A stretch of 64,000 nucleotides of DNA from Cryptomeria japonica. Lineage: Eukaryota; Streptophyta; Pinopsida; Cupressales; Cupressaceae. Below the pieces are notes generated by a model. The model ran no database searches. It saw only the letters and a list, made by a program, of their open reading frames with translations, and was not told where the DNA came from. Position numbers and translations under genes: made by a program. The stretch lies in NCBI RefSeq assembly GCF_030272615.1, contig NC_081406.1, positions 459,570,072 to 459,634,071 on the forward strand. The letters run 5' to 3'. Below, in pieces: positions 11,698 to 24,039 of this stretch. Position 1 is the first letter of the stretch. Each line of letters starts with the position of its first letter.

Positions 11698-13114
11698 TAT
11701 TGGCATATGATGAATCGACATGTTGATATGATGATAATGTAAGTTGTCATTGATTTCAAGAAGTGTAAGTGAATCGGTATGTATATTGGAAGAAGTTGAT
11801 GAACCGGTATGAAGAAATGCAGTGAACTGATGTCGGGGTTTCACTGAGTGTGACTACTGGCTGGTAATCTCAGTTCTAGGGTTTTCAGTTTGGCAATCTC
11901 GCTTGTGCAATGCAACCAATAACATTTTGTGTTAAGTTAGCTAAGAGATGAAGATGAGATTGTGATGCCACATCAGCTTTGTGCACGTGAAGGATTTCCT
12001 TGAGGATCTTGCATGAGAAGATTGACTGCATTAAATGTCTACCTCGGGAATGAACATTCTTCTTAGTGGTATGAGAAGAAAGCATGATGAGGTACTAATT
12101 TCTATGTGCGGTGAAGAATGGATGATGCAGATTGTCTTGTGATCTGTTTGAAATTGTATTGCTCTATGCAAAGTGTTTGGATGGTCAGGATTGGACTGCT
12201 TGTATTTTAAACCTAAAATGGTTAGGGTTTAGGGTTTATGCTACTGACCTAATTGTTGTCTATAAGGTCGATGATGTTTGTTATTGTAAGTTGTTGGCTA
12301 ATGTTGTGTGTGTATCCGAGTGATGAGATACTTGATAGACCATTAAGAGAAAACTACAGAGTGTGATAGTAGAAGTATAGGAATTGAAAAGGATTTGCCT
12401 TAGCATATAGTGTTGTTATCAGATCAAAGTTTTACCTGTTGTCTTCTAACCATTTCAACAGAAGGAAAATCCCTTCGCTGGGTAGCTTTAACAGGCTTAC
12501 TACAAATCCTCTAACCAGGTGACTCAAGATTCATTAAGTTCTTCAAATCCTCTAGCAAGGTAACCTTTAACAGGGTATACAGCCATCCCTTAACTGGGTA
12601 ATCTTTAACAGGATTCATTCCTAGCAGAACCTTATTGTAAAGTCTTTAACTAGACTAGGCTCCTAACAAAGAAAGCTTCAAAAGAGTTCAAAAACAAGCT
12701 TGTGGGTATTCATTCCCACCGTGGTTTTTCCCATTTGGGTTTCCACGTGAAAAATCTATGTGTCATGTGTTGTGCATTTTTCATGCGATGATTAAGTGTT
12801 CTTTGTTTAAGTGATTATGCATGCAGAGCTAATGGTTATGGTAGTGGTGACACACCACATGCATATGTTTATGGGTAAAGTAGCTATCAAGTATTAAATG
12901 TATTTGAAGTATTCGGACTTACCAGTCTATGTTGTCTAAAGTCTTACTATGTTTAACCAGTATTTCCATGGTTAAGTTCAGTAATGAAGACAACCAGTTA
13001 GTGTTGTTTTATCTTGAAAAGATTGTTAGAAAGTCTTTGACTATACTGATTCACCCCCCCCCCCCCCCCCTCTCAGTACCAGTAAGGGTATCTGTTGTTC
13101 ATCATTATTCATCA
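11698..13114 (+). repeat. Copia 3' LTR
   Basis: 1417 bp, from TATTGGCATATG to TTCATCA, alignable end to end with 5841-7266. Has a 17-C run (13054-13070) where the 5' LTR has 8. Followed at once by the AAATG target duplication and then by Gypsy gag DNA. Confidence 0.92.
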
Positions 13115-13119
13115 AAATG

Positions 13120-14871
13120 GACCTAGTTCATAAGGTCTGACTTTTGGTAAAGTTATGGAATTACTTTGTATCAATTTTTTGAGTGTTAATTCAATAGGTT
13201 CACCAAGGGGTGTAAATCTTCTTTTGGGTGCGCCTGCCCTTGGTGGTCTTGGATTGCTTGATTGTAGTGCATTGGTGTTGTTTATCTAAGTTAGATTCTT
13301 ACTAGCAAGATCAACTGGTCCTTGTAGAGATACTATTGGTTGAGCTCTATTTCCAACACATGCATCAACAACTCCATAATTTGTGACATTCTTGTTCCTA
13401 GACCAAAATTTTGGTCTTTCATTGTTTGTACTTGTGTTTGACCCATTATCTTTGTGGTGTTTCATAATCCCTTGCTCTAATATGCCTCTTTTACATTTGA
13501 TGCCTTTTTCCATGATGTCTTTAAAATTGTTTAGGCATTGTATTTGTAATGGATACTTAATTGGAGGTACACAATTTTCATTGAAAATGTCTACTTTCTC
13601 AGCTTCAGGGATATGACTAAGACATCTGCGGTATAAACCTCTCTAGCTTTGCAAGAATGTAGTAAAGGTTTCTCCTTTCTTTTTCTTTGTTGCACATAAA
13701 TCTATCAAGGTAACTTGAATATCTATATTGAATGCAAATTTTGATATGAATAACTCAACCAATTCACCCCACGAAGCAATCTTAGGTAGGAAGTGTGAAA
13801 ACCATTCTAATGTTGTCCCTCCTAGACTTTCAGAAAATGGCCTCATTAAGTATGTATCATCATGGGCTACCTTGATACATATCATGGAGAATTAATTGAC
13901 ATGATCTCAAGGATCACCTTTCCCTCTATATTTGTCAAAACTTGGAGTTTCAAAATGCATGGGAAAAGGTGGCATGTATAACTTTTTGTCAAAAGGATAT
14001 GGACAAAGGTCCTCCATTGTATAGCTCCTTTTATCATTGACTGTTTGCATACTGGTCATCTGTTTCTGAAGATTCTCCATTTGTTGAGTCAGGATCTATG
14101 TTTGCATCAATGGTGTACTGACTTGATGAGTATTTCTCACAAAAGGAACAATATTGGAGTAACTTGAGCTTTCCGAAATGTAGATTGACCATGTAGTTGT
14201 GTACCATAATTCCCACTAGGTTGTGTAAATTATGCAAATAGTGTATTAACATTCGACTGAGTTGATCTTGTTATCCCTTGATTCACATTCTGGCCACTAT
14301 AGGCAGATCCACCTGAAACTGAAGGTTGGGTTATACTTGTTGAATAAGGGTTTTCAGCTATTTTAGCTTGCATTGTTACACTAGGCATTGTTTGAGATTT
14401 AACATTAGTACTTGCCAATGCAACTGTTGATGGTGTTGAAGTTGTAGCTGCTTGAGTATTTTGAGATACACCCTAGGTTGATGTTGCAAGTGTTGCTTGA
14501 GTCTGTGTAATAGTAGGTACTCAAGGAACAAAATTAATGCAATGTCACACTTGGCGGCAATATAGCCGAAATGTTCACTCCTGGAGGTAATTTGCCCCCA
14601 TTTTGGACTAATCATGCGAGATATTTGTCTCTATCATTATTGATGAGAGCGTTGCAAGATCTTGTTGGGCTACTTCCAATTCTTTTTTAGTTAGATTATG
14701 TTGTATTTCATCAATGGAGGGCATCATGTTTATGTTTGTTGATAAGTTTGCGGGTCTCCAACCCGGTGTTTGCTGATTTGTGGACAAGTTCATATTCCAT
14801 GTTGGGTTAACCGAAGCGTCATTATTAGGTTCCATCTGATGTTTTTCCTTTTGAGCACATGCTAATGGCAT
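13120..14871 (-). pseudogene. Ty3/Gypsy Gag, decayed
   Basis: Minus-strand gag of the Gypsy element interrupted by the Copia insertion. The retrotransposon gag domain is clear at 13643-13885: FSESLGGTTLEWFSHFLP followed by SWGELVELFISKF, the family's capsid helices. Upstream (13900-14871) is a Q/N/T-rich N-terminal region broken over several frames (14034-14252, 14230-14418, 14376-14615, 14608-14871). Downstream (13286-13513) is a Lys/Asn-rich C-terminal part. Several stops and shifts make it non-functional. It continues across the Copia element at 5840. Confidence 0.8.
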
Positions 14872-17732
14872 GAATGTTATTTCAACGTGATCTTGACTCT
14901 TTAAGACTCTCTAAAATGTGAATGCAAGACTCAACTAAATGTAACCAGGTATGCTTCTAAGACTTTCTAAAGACTAAAATGCAGACAATGCAATCTATGA
15001 GTGAAGACTTGCTATCAAGGATTTCAGAATTCAAACACAAGATCTTCAGCGTATTGCTGAAATGCTTCAAAATCTTCCTCTTCTTTGATTTGATTTTTGA
15101 GGTCTATGTCAATTTGTATTGACTTTCAAACTTCCTCATCTATGACAGCTTGGACTATGTCGTATTGGTCTTGATCAACTATCAATTCTTCAACAAGAAT
15201 ATTTAAACCATCAATTATTTGTAATTGAATATTGTTTGACCCAAGATTGGGTTGCTCAAATGGGAATTTCTCCTCTCCTTTCAGACCGATATGCTAAAGA
15301 TTATAATGCAAACTATATGGAAAACCTAGGAATGATTGACACTTTGTTTTAAGGAATCTAATGAGGATTTAGAAACTCTGCTATAGTCTTTTCAACCAAT
15401 TGTCTGATGGCTTCCTTTTGAGATGCCTTTTTTTATTTTTAATCTTTTTCCTCAATTTTTCATCAAGATGAACAGATTTCCAGATCTCATTATCTATGAT
15501 GGTCTCAACTATATCGTACTGAGCACGATCAACTTTTAGTTTCCAAGCAAGGTTGCCCAAACTATCAATTATTCCTAATTGGTCATTGTTTGGCCCAAGA
15601 TCGCGTTGCTCAAATGGAAATTTGTCATCTACTTTCAGACCCATGTATTGAGGTATGTTTCTTAGACTCTAATGCAATACTTAATTCTATATGATTGGAT
15701 ACAACTTTGTGCAGTATGATGACACTAAAGGACTTATACATTAACTAGATGTCTACGACTTAAGATCACTTGAGAAAGACATGTTTTTTATCGTTGAGTT
15801 TTGCAAAAGTTTTGGTTTGATGTTGGTGTTGATGTTGACACTTGACTTTGTTGAGGGACTTGATCTTGTTGATGTTTTGACTAAACCTGGTTGAGGTTCC
15901 ACTTTGTTTTGGGTATTTTCTAAAATGTTTGAATTTGGTGAAATGTAGCAAAGGACACAATAGACACATCAAAAAGAATAATAACACAAAAATAATACTT
16001 GTTTAAAGAACTTTTTCAAATTCTCATGAATGTTGGAGTCTTTTTCAAAACCCCATTTTGTTTTCGTTGTAATTGGTCAATCGATAGAACATCAAGCAAA
16101 CTCTCCTAATGGTCAAAAGGTCACAAGTATTACCACAAACTACATCTTGATACTCCATTAGCTCAAACAACCTTGTCACACCCTAGGGTGCGCCCATTTT
16201 TTTACCTTTTTTAGGAAATTAGACCAAAGAAGATTGCTCCTCCATTGGCCTGTTATCCTAGGAGATATATGGTGAGTGTCTTGGGGGGAAATTGTTCCCC
16301 ACCCTTGCACTATGATAATCCAAGTGTCTAGTTACTATCTTAGTTGGGCTTCTAATTTCTAAGGTATTTAGAAAGAGTTCCGTTCGAGTGGTCACAATCA
16401 GCATTGTTTTACACTCTATTGAGGGAGGTCTCCCAATCTATAGAAGTTACCCTCTATAGATTTTAACATACCATATAGGCACTGAGGGAGGCATAGTGTT
16501 GTTGTGACAACATGTAACACTCATCGCATATGATTTTTATCACATATGCATTTATTTAGAGTGGCTTGGATTACTTGGCTTTAGTTGTTGCCACTTAGGT
16601 CATTCCCTCTCACTTGGCCTTATGGGATACTTGGGAGGAGAGCCTTCTAAAGGTGTTGTCCTAATGTAGTAAATGAAATAAAGCATGAAAAAGGTGGGTA
16701 TCACTTTTTGATTACCCAAAAAAGGGGAGAGCATATACCTATCATCTTGAAGATAGGAAAAAGAATGATTCCTTTTAAACCTTCATTGCAATGTTTTCTA
16801 AACATTAGAGATGTTACTCCAAAAAGGCATGGGGTTCATTTTAACCGTCATAGCAATGATGAAAATTGTATTGTTCTTTTTAACAACACCAAAAGAATTT
16901 TTCTACTCTAACCCTGCAAAGAAAATAACGTTAGTAGACATATGGTGGGCTATCCCGCCTAATTTTCTTAGTTAAAAATCTATATATTTTCACAAATAGA
17001 GAGCAATCTTGATAAAAACCAGAACTAAATAGAGATAGAATGCAAAAAACCTAAACTAGCAATTGCGAATTACTGTGATAGAAATTGCAAATTGATATCT
17101 GAGCAATTGTGTAGCAATATCAGGTTAATTGCTCATTAGTTAAATGCAAAAAGAAATTTTTTATTTATTTTTAAATAAACAACAACAAAAGACAAAAGAT
17201 AAAAATTTGATTCTGTAATGATTTCATCCAAAATCACACGAGCCATCACATTAATGTCGTCATAAAATTTGTATTTGGCAATGAATCAATGGATGCTTCT
17301 ATGATATTGGGCGATTGCTTCTTTTTCTTCAATTTCTTGAAGCTCTCTATCTTCTTTTAGGAGTCTTTGGTATGCTCTTTGTTCTATCCTATCTTGTCTT
17401 TCCCTCCTTGCACTTGAGATTTCAAAGGTTACCTTTCCTACCATTGGATTAGACACATTTTATGCAAAAAATAAAAAATTCTCAGAATTGAAAGATTTTT
17501 ATGGGTTAGGTGCACAAGATCAACTAATTAAGAAACAAAAAATAAACAATTATTTTTCCCCTGTTTTGAGAAATTGTGGTGGATTTTACTGTCAATTGCA
17601 ATGGATTTTGATGGCAATTGCAGATAAATATTTGCAATTGCAAATATTTGTCTGATCAATTGTGTATTCTAGTTTTCTGTGCACGCACGTATCTGCAAAA
17701 CCAGTTAAAACAACAGAGGAAGGTTAGATCTG
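14872..17732 (-). mobile_element. Gypsy 5' internal region with degraded upstream frames
   Basis: Between the 5' LTR and gag of the minus-strand Gypsy element. A coding-like stretch on the minus strand at about 17280-17460 is Arg/Glu-rich (…RRERQDRIEQRAYQRLLKE). At 15381-15644 an 87-codon frame rich in D, N and K is partly repeated at about 15100-15300, so a tandem duplication. I recognise no enzyme domain. A perfect 12-bp palindrome CACCCTAGGGTG lies at 16179-16190. The region 15990-17270 otherwise shows nothing I can name. Confidence 0.5.
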
Positions 17733-17752
17733 ATTCACGTCAAGTTCACCAA
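17733..17752 (-). other. Candidate Gypsy primer-binding site
   Basis: On the minus strand TGGTGAACTTGACGTG lies two bases inside the proposed LTR end, the expected place for a primer-binding site. It resembles the TGGTGACCCCGACGTG type seen in plant Gypsy elements. The tRNA is not assigned. Confidence 0.5.
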
Positions 17753-17753
17753 T

Positions 17754-18884
17754 TGTTCTCATGTATGAAATCATCAAATCCAAGCTAATTAGACTAAAAG
17801 GATGAATCACAAAATCCTTAACTAATTAAATTGATTTTAAACACTGTATAATGAAATAAATGATAGAAATAGAAAGATTAAACTAAATTAAAACTCCATA
17901 TTCTCCACTTGTGCTTCCATTGTTCTTCTCCATAATTGTTGGTGTAGGTGGCTCTTAGGTATTGCACTGATTTCCTGCATAAGATGGACAATAACTTTGA
18001 AGACTCTGATTCTAGCTTGAATTGAGAAAAAGAGGTTGAATTTATATATTTTCAACACAAAGAAGGTGAGAATTTGAACACAAGTGTTGATTGATAGACA
18101 ACTAAAACTGATTGATCTGTTAACTCATTAGATTGATCTGTTAACATAATTGATTGAGGAGTCAACTCAATTGATTAACTAGTAGACTGAATAGACTAGC
18201 TAGTTGACTGAGTTGATGAATCAGATGCCTGAATTGATTGGAGAGATAAGTAGATTAATTGATCATTCAGAAAAGGTGATTGAGAGTTAAAAAGGGTGAT
18301 TGATGAGATAGCTGCGTTAACTAATTAGATAATAGATTTGATCAATCAGTTCAGATTTTATCATGTGTTGTAGGGATTTAAAATTGAATTTGATTTTCAT
18401 TTTCAATTTGGATTTAAATTTGGACTTTCGAATGCTAAAATGCACATGAAATTAACTAAAATTCAGATTTGTTGAAAAATGAATTTGGAAGAAATGAAAT
18501 TAATTGAAATGAAGTGAAATTCGAATTAGTGGAAAATGACATGAAATTAGATGGAATTAATTGGAATTATAATTTGGGGATTGGAAGAATTAATTAATTA
18601 ATTAATTGAAATGAAATTATTTAATCATAGGAAATTGAATTAATTAAATCATAACGATTATTTAACTAAGGAAATTTTTGCAATTAATTAAATAATTGAT
18701 ATTTAATTAATAATTGAGATAGGGTTAATTGATTAAATGATGAAATGATAAGAATTTGATAATTAAAAATGTTAAATGTTCTGATTAGAATAAGTATTTA
18801 ACTTAATCAAATAATTAAAGAATTACTTAATTAAATAGATGAATAATTAGTGTAGAATTAATGAGATATTTTTAGGTGTCTACA
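17754..18884 (-). repeat. 5' LTR of the minus-strand Gypsy element
   Basis: Read on the minus strand it starts TGTAGACACCTAAAAATA at 18884 and ends near GAGAACA at 17754 (1131 bp). Very rich in short ATTGA, TTAATT and GTTGACT repeats. A TATA-like ATATATAAATTCAAC (minus strand, about 18040) precedes a stretch similar to 47940-48080 of the LTR at 47258, including a shared arrangement around AGTCTTCAAA, GGAGA and CAATGGAAG. The start is firm; the end rests on the candidate primer site. Confidence 0.65.
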
Positions 18885-19500
18885 CTAATATTATTAGATA
18901 ATTGTATAAATATAATTTTTAAAATTAAATAATTAATTTAAAATATTGAAAATAAATTAAAATAAAATATTAAAAAATGAATCTATTATTTCATAATTAA
19001 AATTTATTAAATATTAAAAAAATTATTAACAGATCTTAAGGAAAATTAATTTCTTTTAATAAAATATGATTTTTTTATATTTTATAAAATAATAGTAAAT
19101 ATAATAGTTTGAAATAAAATAAATGAAATTTTAATAAATGAAATAGCTTTAAAACTGATATCATTTTAGATTTTCTCAAGACTATTGAAAATACCTATAC
19201 CAATTTATATAATGTATACAATAATATTATAAAAAATATATAATATTCTAAATGCGATTATTCTCAAGTAAATAAAATAATCTAAACTTGTATATGTACA
19301 GTGTGTAGAGTTCGAACTCGACGCGATGTTGCATTAATTAGATAATGAAAAATGGCTATTAATAGATAACGAAAATGGCAATGAATTTATGAAATTGCCA
19401 ATAAAATATTTAGTTTTCCATAAATAACAAAATATTAGCCAATAAAATTAAATAATTTTCAAATGGTAGATAAAAATCGCTAATACACTATAAGGGGCAG
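18885..19500. other. AT-rich DNA without recognisable gene
   Basis: Flank of the Gypsy insertion. Very AT-rich, no open frame of note, no motif recognised. Ends near the purine-rich start of the LINE fragment. Confidence 0.5.
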
Positions 19501-19608
19501 AAGAAGCAATAAACAGAAGAGAGAGGATAGAGCCAAAGAGAAGGGTATTATTGGTGTGCTGGATTACATAAAGAAAACCAAGGGAGGAGGAGTCTCCCTT
19601 GGAAATCA

Positions 19609-20727
19609 ATGAAAATAACAACATGGAATGTCAGGGGTCTATCGGCCCTTGACAAAAAATGCTTGGTCAAGAGGGCTTTTCAAAGAATTTCAGGAGACAT
19701 CATCATGTTGCAAGAGATCAAGATCAATGAAGAAAAAGCTTTCTTTTTCAAATCTCTAAGTAGGATGTGGGATAGTGTCTTTCAAGAGGCAACAGGCTCC
19801 ATGGGTGGACTGGAGACTCTATGGAATCCAGATAAAGTGACAATAGAATTGATTAATAAGCAAGATAATTGGATGCACTATAAAGTAAGAACATTGCAGG
19901 AAGATTTGGAATTCTCCCTAATCAATGTTTATGGACCGACAAAGATAGAGGAAAAGAAAAGGGTTTGGAAAGAAATTACAGATCAGATCAGAATGTTCGA
20001 TCTAGAGAAAACAATTGTAGCAGGATATTTTAATGCAATCCTCAACAATGATGAAAAATGTGGAGGTTTAAGAATAAATACCCGAGTGATGGAAGATTTT
20101 AGAGATTTTGTAGAAAATAATAACCTTTTTGATGTTGTTCCTAAAACTGGAAATTTCACTTGGACCAATAGGAGGGAAAACTTTTGCATAATTTCTGAGA
20201 GATTGGATAGAATATTTGTTGGTTCATTTTGGTTAAGAGGTAGTTTTGATCTGGAATCAAAAATCCAGCCCATAACACTTTCGGACCATTACCCGGTTCA
20301 GTTAACTTGCACAATACCATTGATGAAGGTGAAAGGCAACTTCAAGTTCTTAAGCATGTGGTGGAGAGATTCAAACTTTGAAGAAAACATGGAAAAATGG
20401 TGGAAAGAATGTAAAGATATTAAAGGCACTCCTAGTTTTTGTTTTGTTCAAAAATTAAAATATCTCAAAAAAAAGATCAAAATATGGAATGTGGCTTCCT
20501 TCAAGAACATCTTTACTGAAAAAATCAAAGTGGAAGAGGAACTAAATAGGATTAATAATCTGGTGATAGAGAAGGGGATGATGAATGAAGAATTCCATGA
20601 AGAGAATTCCCTTAAAGCGGAACTGGCAAAAATACTCCTGAGAGAAGAAATGTATTGGAGGGACAGATCCAGGGAATTATGTCTTAACAACAAAGAAACA
20701 AAGAAGAAGAAAGAGTCATTGTCTTAA
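19609..20727 (+). pseudogene. LINE ORF2 N-terminal half: AP-type endonuclease
   Basis: 372 uninterrupted codons. Endonuclease/exonuclease/phosphatase fold motifs in order: TWNVRGL (5-11), LQEIK (34-38, catalytic Glu36), NVYGP (106-110), GYFNAIL (139-145), RLDRIF (about 198-203) and SDHYPV (about 227-232). In active LINEs this enzyme nicks target DNA for priming. The usual GDFN motif is GYFN here (TAT at 20026-20028), so a catalytic Asp is lost. The frame then runs through a Lys/Glu-rich linker and ends in KKKKESLS within the 40-bp repeat, well short of the reverse transcriptase domain (complete ORF2 is over 1,000 residues). Truncated and inactive. Confidence 0.88.
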
Positions 20728-20760
20728 CAACAAAAAAACAAAGAAGAAGAAAGAGTCGCT
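20681..20760 (+). repeat. Two-unit 40-bp tandem repeat
   Basis: Units 20681-20720 and 20721-20760 start GTCTTAACAACAAA and end AAAGAGTC plus four bases, with about three mismatches. It supplies the ORF2 stop codon and marks the break between LINE and downstream sequence. Confidence 0.85.
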
Positions 20761-20803
20761 GTCTGCAGATCGCTATCTGTAGCTACTTTGTTTTGTATGA
20801 GCT

Positions 20804-21064
20804 ATGGATGGAAAAACGTCAACGTCCCCTTCGCCCACAAAATGCAGTGGAGAGTCAAAGAAACAGAAACAGAAGGAGAAGAAGAATTCGCAAAAGAGAG
20901 CCCTGCACAGAAGGCAGAATCTCCACCATAGCCTGCAGATGTATCATGACAAGCATAAGCATGAGCATAGTCCCAAGCTCAAGAAAAGGTGCCTTGTATC
21001 GGTGTCCCACCTCACCGAAATGCTGCAGCCCACATCTAATCTACACAATGCAGCTTATTTAAGT
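20804..21064 (+). pseudogene. Candidate N-terminal exon of the ATAD2-like gene
   Basis: 87 codons from ATG, Lys/Gln/His-rich (…KKQKQKEKKNSQKR…), ending exactly at a consensus donor GTAAGT (21065-21070) in phase 0. The downstream exons 28839-28889 and 29005-29109 are also phase 0, so the frames join. The stretch ending in SHLTEMLQP weakly recalls the family's basic SQIAKML region. I do not recognise the first 60 residues; it could be an unrelated exon. Confidence 0.4.
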
Positions 21065-21339
21065 GTAAGTCAATCTCATACAATGCGTCTCTGTTTTTAT
21101 CACGGCTAGAAAATCCAACAAGTGATGTGCAGAGAAATAATTGGTTGTGTTCCTGAGATGGTGTTTCACTCCTTGTGTGCAATGTTTTAGTTTGCCCCGG
21201 TTTGCCACCATATTTCTCCTCATATTTTTATTCTATGCGAAAATGCATGCGGTTTAGAATGAAAAAACTTTCTTTTGCCAGAGGATGTTTCCTTGTGTCA
21301 TAAGCTTTTTTCTATTTGTATGGGTTCATGATTTATCAT

Positions 21340-21564
21340 TCTTATGTATTTTCAACAAAGATTTAGATGATGTTTTAGTGTATGCAAAAACCCCTTCTGT
21401 TTTTCTTTTTCCCCTCTTTCAAGAGGATGTATAATTCTGGCTGTATCCAATCTTATGTATTTGCAACTCAGATTTAGATGATGTTTTAGTGTATGCGAAA
21501 ACCCCTTCTATTTTTTTTTCCCCTCTTTCAAGAGGATGTATAATTCCAGCTGTATCCAATTTTC
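21340..21564 (+). repeat. Tandem duplication inside the first intron
   Basis: Two units of about 112-117 bp (about 21340-21450 and 21452-21564), both containing GATTTAGATGATGTTTTAGT and CTTTCAAGAGGATGTATAAT, with a few differences. A shorter duplication of TCTTGTTTGGTGGTGATCT occurs at about 21832 and 21867. Intron 21065-21339 and 21565-22194 show nothing else I can name. Confidence 0.75.
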
Positions 21565-22194
21565 AATTCGCTTGGGTTTATCATTGGGGACCTAAACCCA
21601 CAAGAATTGAACACTTTCCTTTTGGTGATTGCTCCAACTTGTACACTATAGTTCCATTGATGGTTTTAATGTTTGCAATGGCTTAGGTTTTTTTATGGAA
21701 TATAACTGAGGTCTTATTTATAAATTTGGAGCGGGTAGGGTTGTATAGTTCAAAGCAACATAAGGTAAATGGAAAAAACAAATCATCTAGTGGAATGCTT
21801 GCATGAGTGTAGTCTCATACATTAAAATGGTGTCTTGTTTGGTGGTGATCTTAAAAAACTGATATCTTGTTTGGTGGTGATCTAGTATAGGAGTTGTCCT
21901 CCTAATTTTCTTTTTAGATGTCTATGAAGTTATCTGATTGTCCATGAACTTGAAGTTTGGAAGATATATAACATTTTTTCAGCTTTACATAGGGTACAAT
22001 AATCCCCTGCTCTAGGGGCGTTTGTTGTTATATTCTTAAGTCTTAACAGCTTCAGTTGATATCATAGTTAATGAACACTTATTGTAAAGACATGTCAATA
22101 ACAATGTAGTGTTTGTAGCCAAATGAAGAAATAAATCATATAAATGTAAACTAGATTCTTTGTTAATGGTGGAAATTATTATAATTTCTTGGAT

Positions 22195-23765
22195 TATATT
22201 TCATGCCTATGTGCACTTCATGTCTTATGGTACTTATGTATAATTGCTTCATGCCTTAAGTGAATTCATGTGTATACTTCATGTATACACTTCATTCTTT
22301 ACATGTATTCGTGCCTTATGTGTATATTCTATGTTTTGCATGGATGCTTCTTGCCTTATGTAATTCATTTGTATACTTTGTACTTTACACCTCACATGTA
22401 TTCGTGTGTATGACTCATGCCTTCTGTATTCATCCGTATGCTTCATACTTGATGTATTGGATTCATTCATAAAGTGTTTCTGTATACCTTTCTCATGTAT
22501 GCTTCTGCCTCTATGTGTATTGCCACCCATGTGTTCATCCATGGATGTGCTTTGTATCTTATGCAATTGTTTCATGTACTTTCAGCATGAATTCTTTTTG
22601 TTTTGAATGAATGCCCCTTATCTTACATGTTTCAATGTGATTGAATATGCTTAGTTAATCCATGAGTATTCTTTATGAATACTTATAAATGTGGTGATTT
22701 TTTTAAATCACCTAGGCCCTTCTTTTTACCAACATGGGTTTCATACTCCTAATAACATGGGAAGGACAACATAGGGATTACTAAAACATGACGATACTAT
22801 GAAAATCTATAGGATGGAAGAATGTGTAAGAGTAATATAGGAAGGAAGAATTTGTAAGAGTACAATTGCTCAAACCATGAGGTGATAATATAAGAACTTG
22901 ACGAGTCTAGAGATTTTGCCCATAAATCGTCATAAGAGGAGAAAGGAAACATGTTGAGAATGCAGTCAGACAAAGATAATATTAGCCATGTTCAATTTAT
23001 TCGTGATATATTTAATACCAATCTACCACCTAAGTTTACCAATATGTCAATATCCAATCATAACAATCTATATGGTTACAGACTATACGACACGAAGGAG
23101 TGATACCAGACTTAATTAATTGAGATCTTATTCATTACCCACCTCTATGTGGTAACTATGATGTTAGTGACATTCACGCTGCCCACTTAAATTTCTCATT
23201 GACTAAATATTTTCCAATATTAATACATACTCTTTATGGATGTTAAGATTAAGCCAAGTTATTATTATTAAGTTTTCATGTTGTCATCTAGATCAAACAT
23301 CTTGCACATTCTCTAATTAATACAACCTCTACATTTTGGGAAATTTATCCCTCTAATTGGGGATTTAGACATATTCATCCAACAAATTATAAATCAATAA
23401 ATTTAGACATATCTCATATGTATATTTCTCTCATGAACAATATGTAATGATAGAGTAAAATCATCATTTGTGGTTTCCTTACAATAACTCCTGCAATCAG
23501 AAGTGATACTCAAAAATAGTATTTATCATTTCACAAACTGCTTATCACAAATTGCTATGTTCAAAATTTGTACCAAGCGTGATTGAACATAATCATCTTC
23601 CATGATATCAAACCCCTTTACAAATGTTATAGCAATTTATCATCTCTCAAGCAATTGTTTCAGGCTACATCTACCATATAAAACAATAATATTTAGTGAA
23701 CAAATTTCTAAGGGCCCCATTCTATAAGGCATAGGCAGCATGATAATCTCACAATTAAGGTCTTT
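22195..23765 (+). repeat. Internal region, left copy
   Basis: Direct repeat of 26928-28512. Starts with degenerate repeats around TTCATGCCTTATGTGTATTC (short Cys/Tyr-rich open frames such as 22260-22472 are by-products) and ends at CACAATTAAGG, after which the copies differ. By eye only a few percent of bases differ. After 23765 it continues as the true 3' end of the element to the polypurine tract. Confidence 0.85.
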
Positions 23766-24020
23766 TTTTAGATCATCATATTGCCAACCTAACCAGTTTT
23801 TGCAAACACAATTGGATGGCCTTAATCCTTTCCTCTAGAAGAGAGCGAGCTTGTCTTAAGTTAAATCATGCCAATTTCCCACTATTGGTTATAACTCACA
23901 CTCAAGGTAAAAGCATAAATGCCTTAATTCAAACCTACAACATGTAGTAATATCAGAGTAGAGTCATCTTGAGCACTACCATTGTGATCACCCTAATTTG
24001 AAATTGTTTGAGGACACGCA

Positions 24021-24039
24021 ATCTGGGGAAGGGAAGACT
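24021..24039 (+). other. Polypurine tract before the LTR
   Basis: CTGGGGAAGGGAAGAC-type purine run directly left of the LTR start TGTCGTGTCCCC. It shows that the DNA to its left is the 3' end of an internal region. Confidence 0.65.

Larger units (their letters stand above)
5841..13114 (+). mobile_element. Full-length Ty1/Copia retrotransposon, decayed
   Basis: Complete structure: 5' LTR 5841-7266, primer-binding site 7269-7280, gag-pol 7338-11440, polypurine tract 11686-11696, 3' LTR 11698-13114. Flanked by a perfect 5-bp target duplication, AAATG at 5836-5840 and 13115-13119, both inside Gypsy DNA. The two LTRs differ at roughly 10-15 % of positions over their first 225 bases by eye, so the insertion is old. 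The coding region carries six in-frame stops and one frameshift and cannot produce active protein. Confidence 0.93.
19501..20760 (+). mobile_element. LINE fragment: end of ORF1 and endonuclease part of ORF2
   Basis: Carries the start of a plant L1-type ORF2 (19609) but no reverse transcriptase, RNase H or poly(A) tail. The ORF2 ATG overlaps the stop of an upstream frame as ATGA (19609-19612), the ORF1/ORF2 arrangement of many LINEs. The upstream frame (…KKTKGGGVSLGNQ) may be the end of ORF1. The 3' side ends in a 40-bp tandem repeat (20681-20720 and 20721-20760). Confidence 0.75.

Noticed and set aside
16708-16911. 67-codon plus-strand frame in the Gypsy leader
   Set aside because: Opposite to the element's coding strand, no recognised motif.
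20793-21062. Arg-rich alternative frame over the candidate first exon
   Set aside because: Its frame does not join the splice donor in phase with the downstream exons; the frame at 20804 does.
22260-22606. Cys/Tyr-rich small proteins, repeated at 26984-27354
   Set aside because: Duplicated only because the non-coding internal region is duplicated; sequence comes from ATG/TGT-rich short repeats and is open in several frames.
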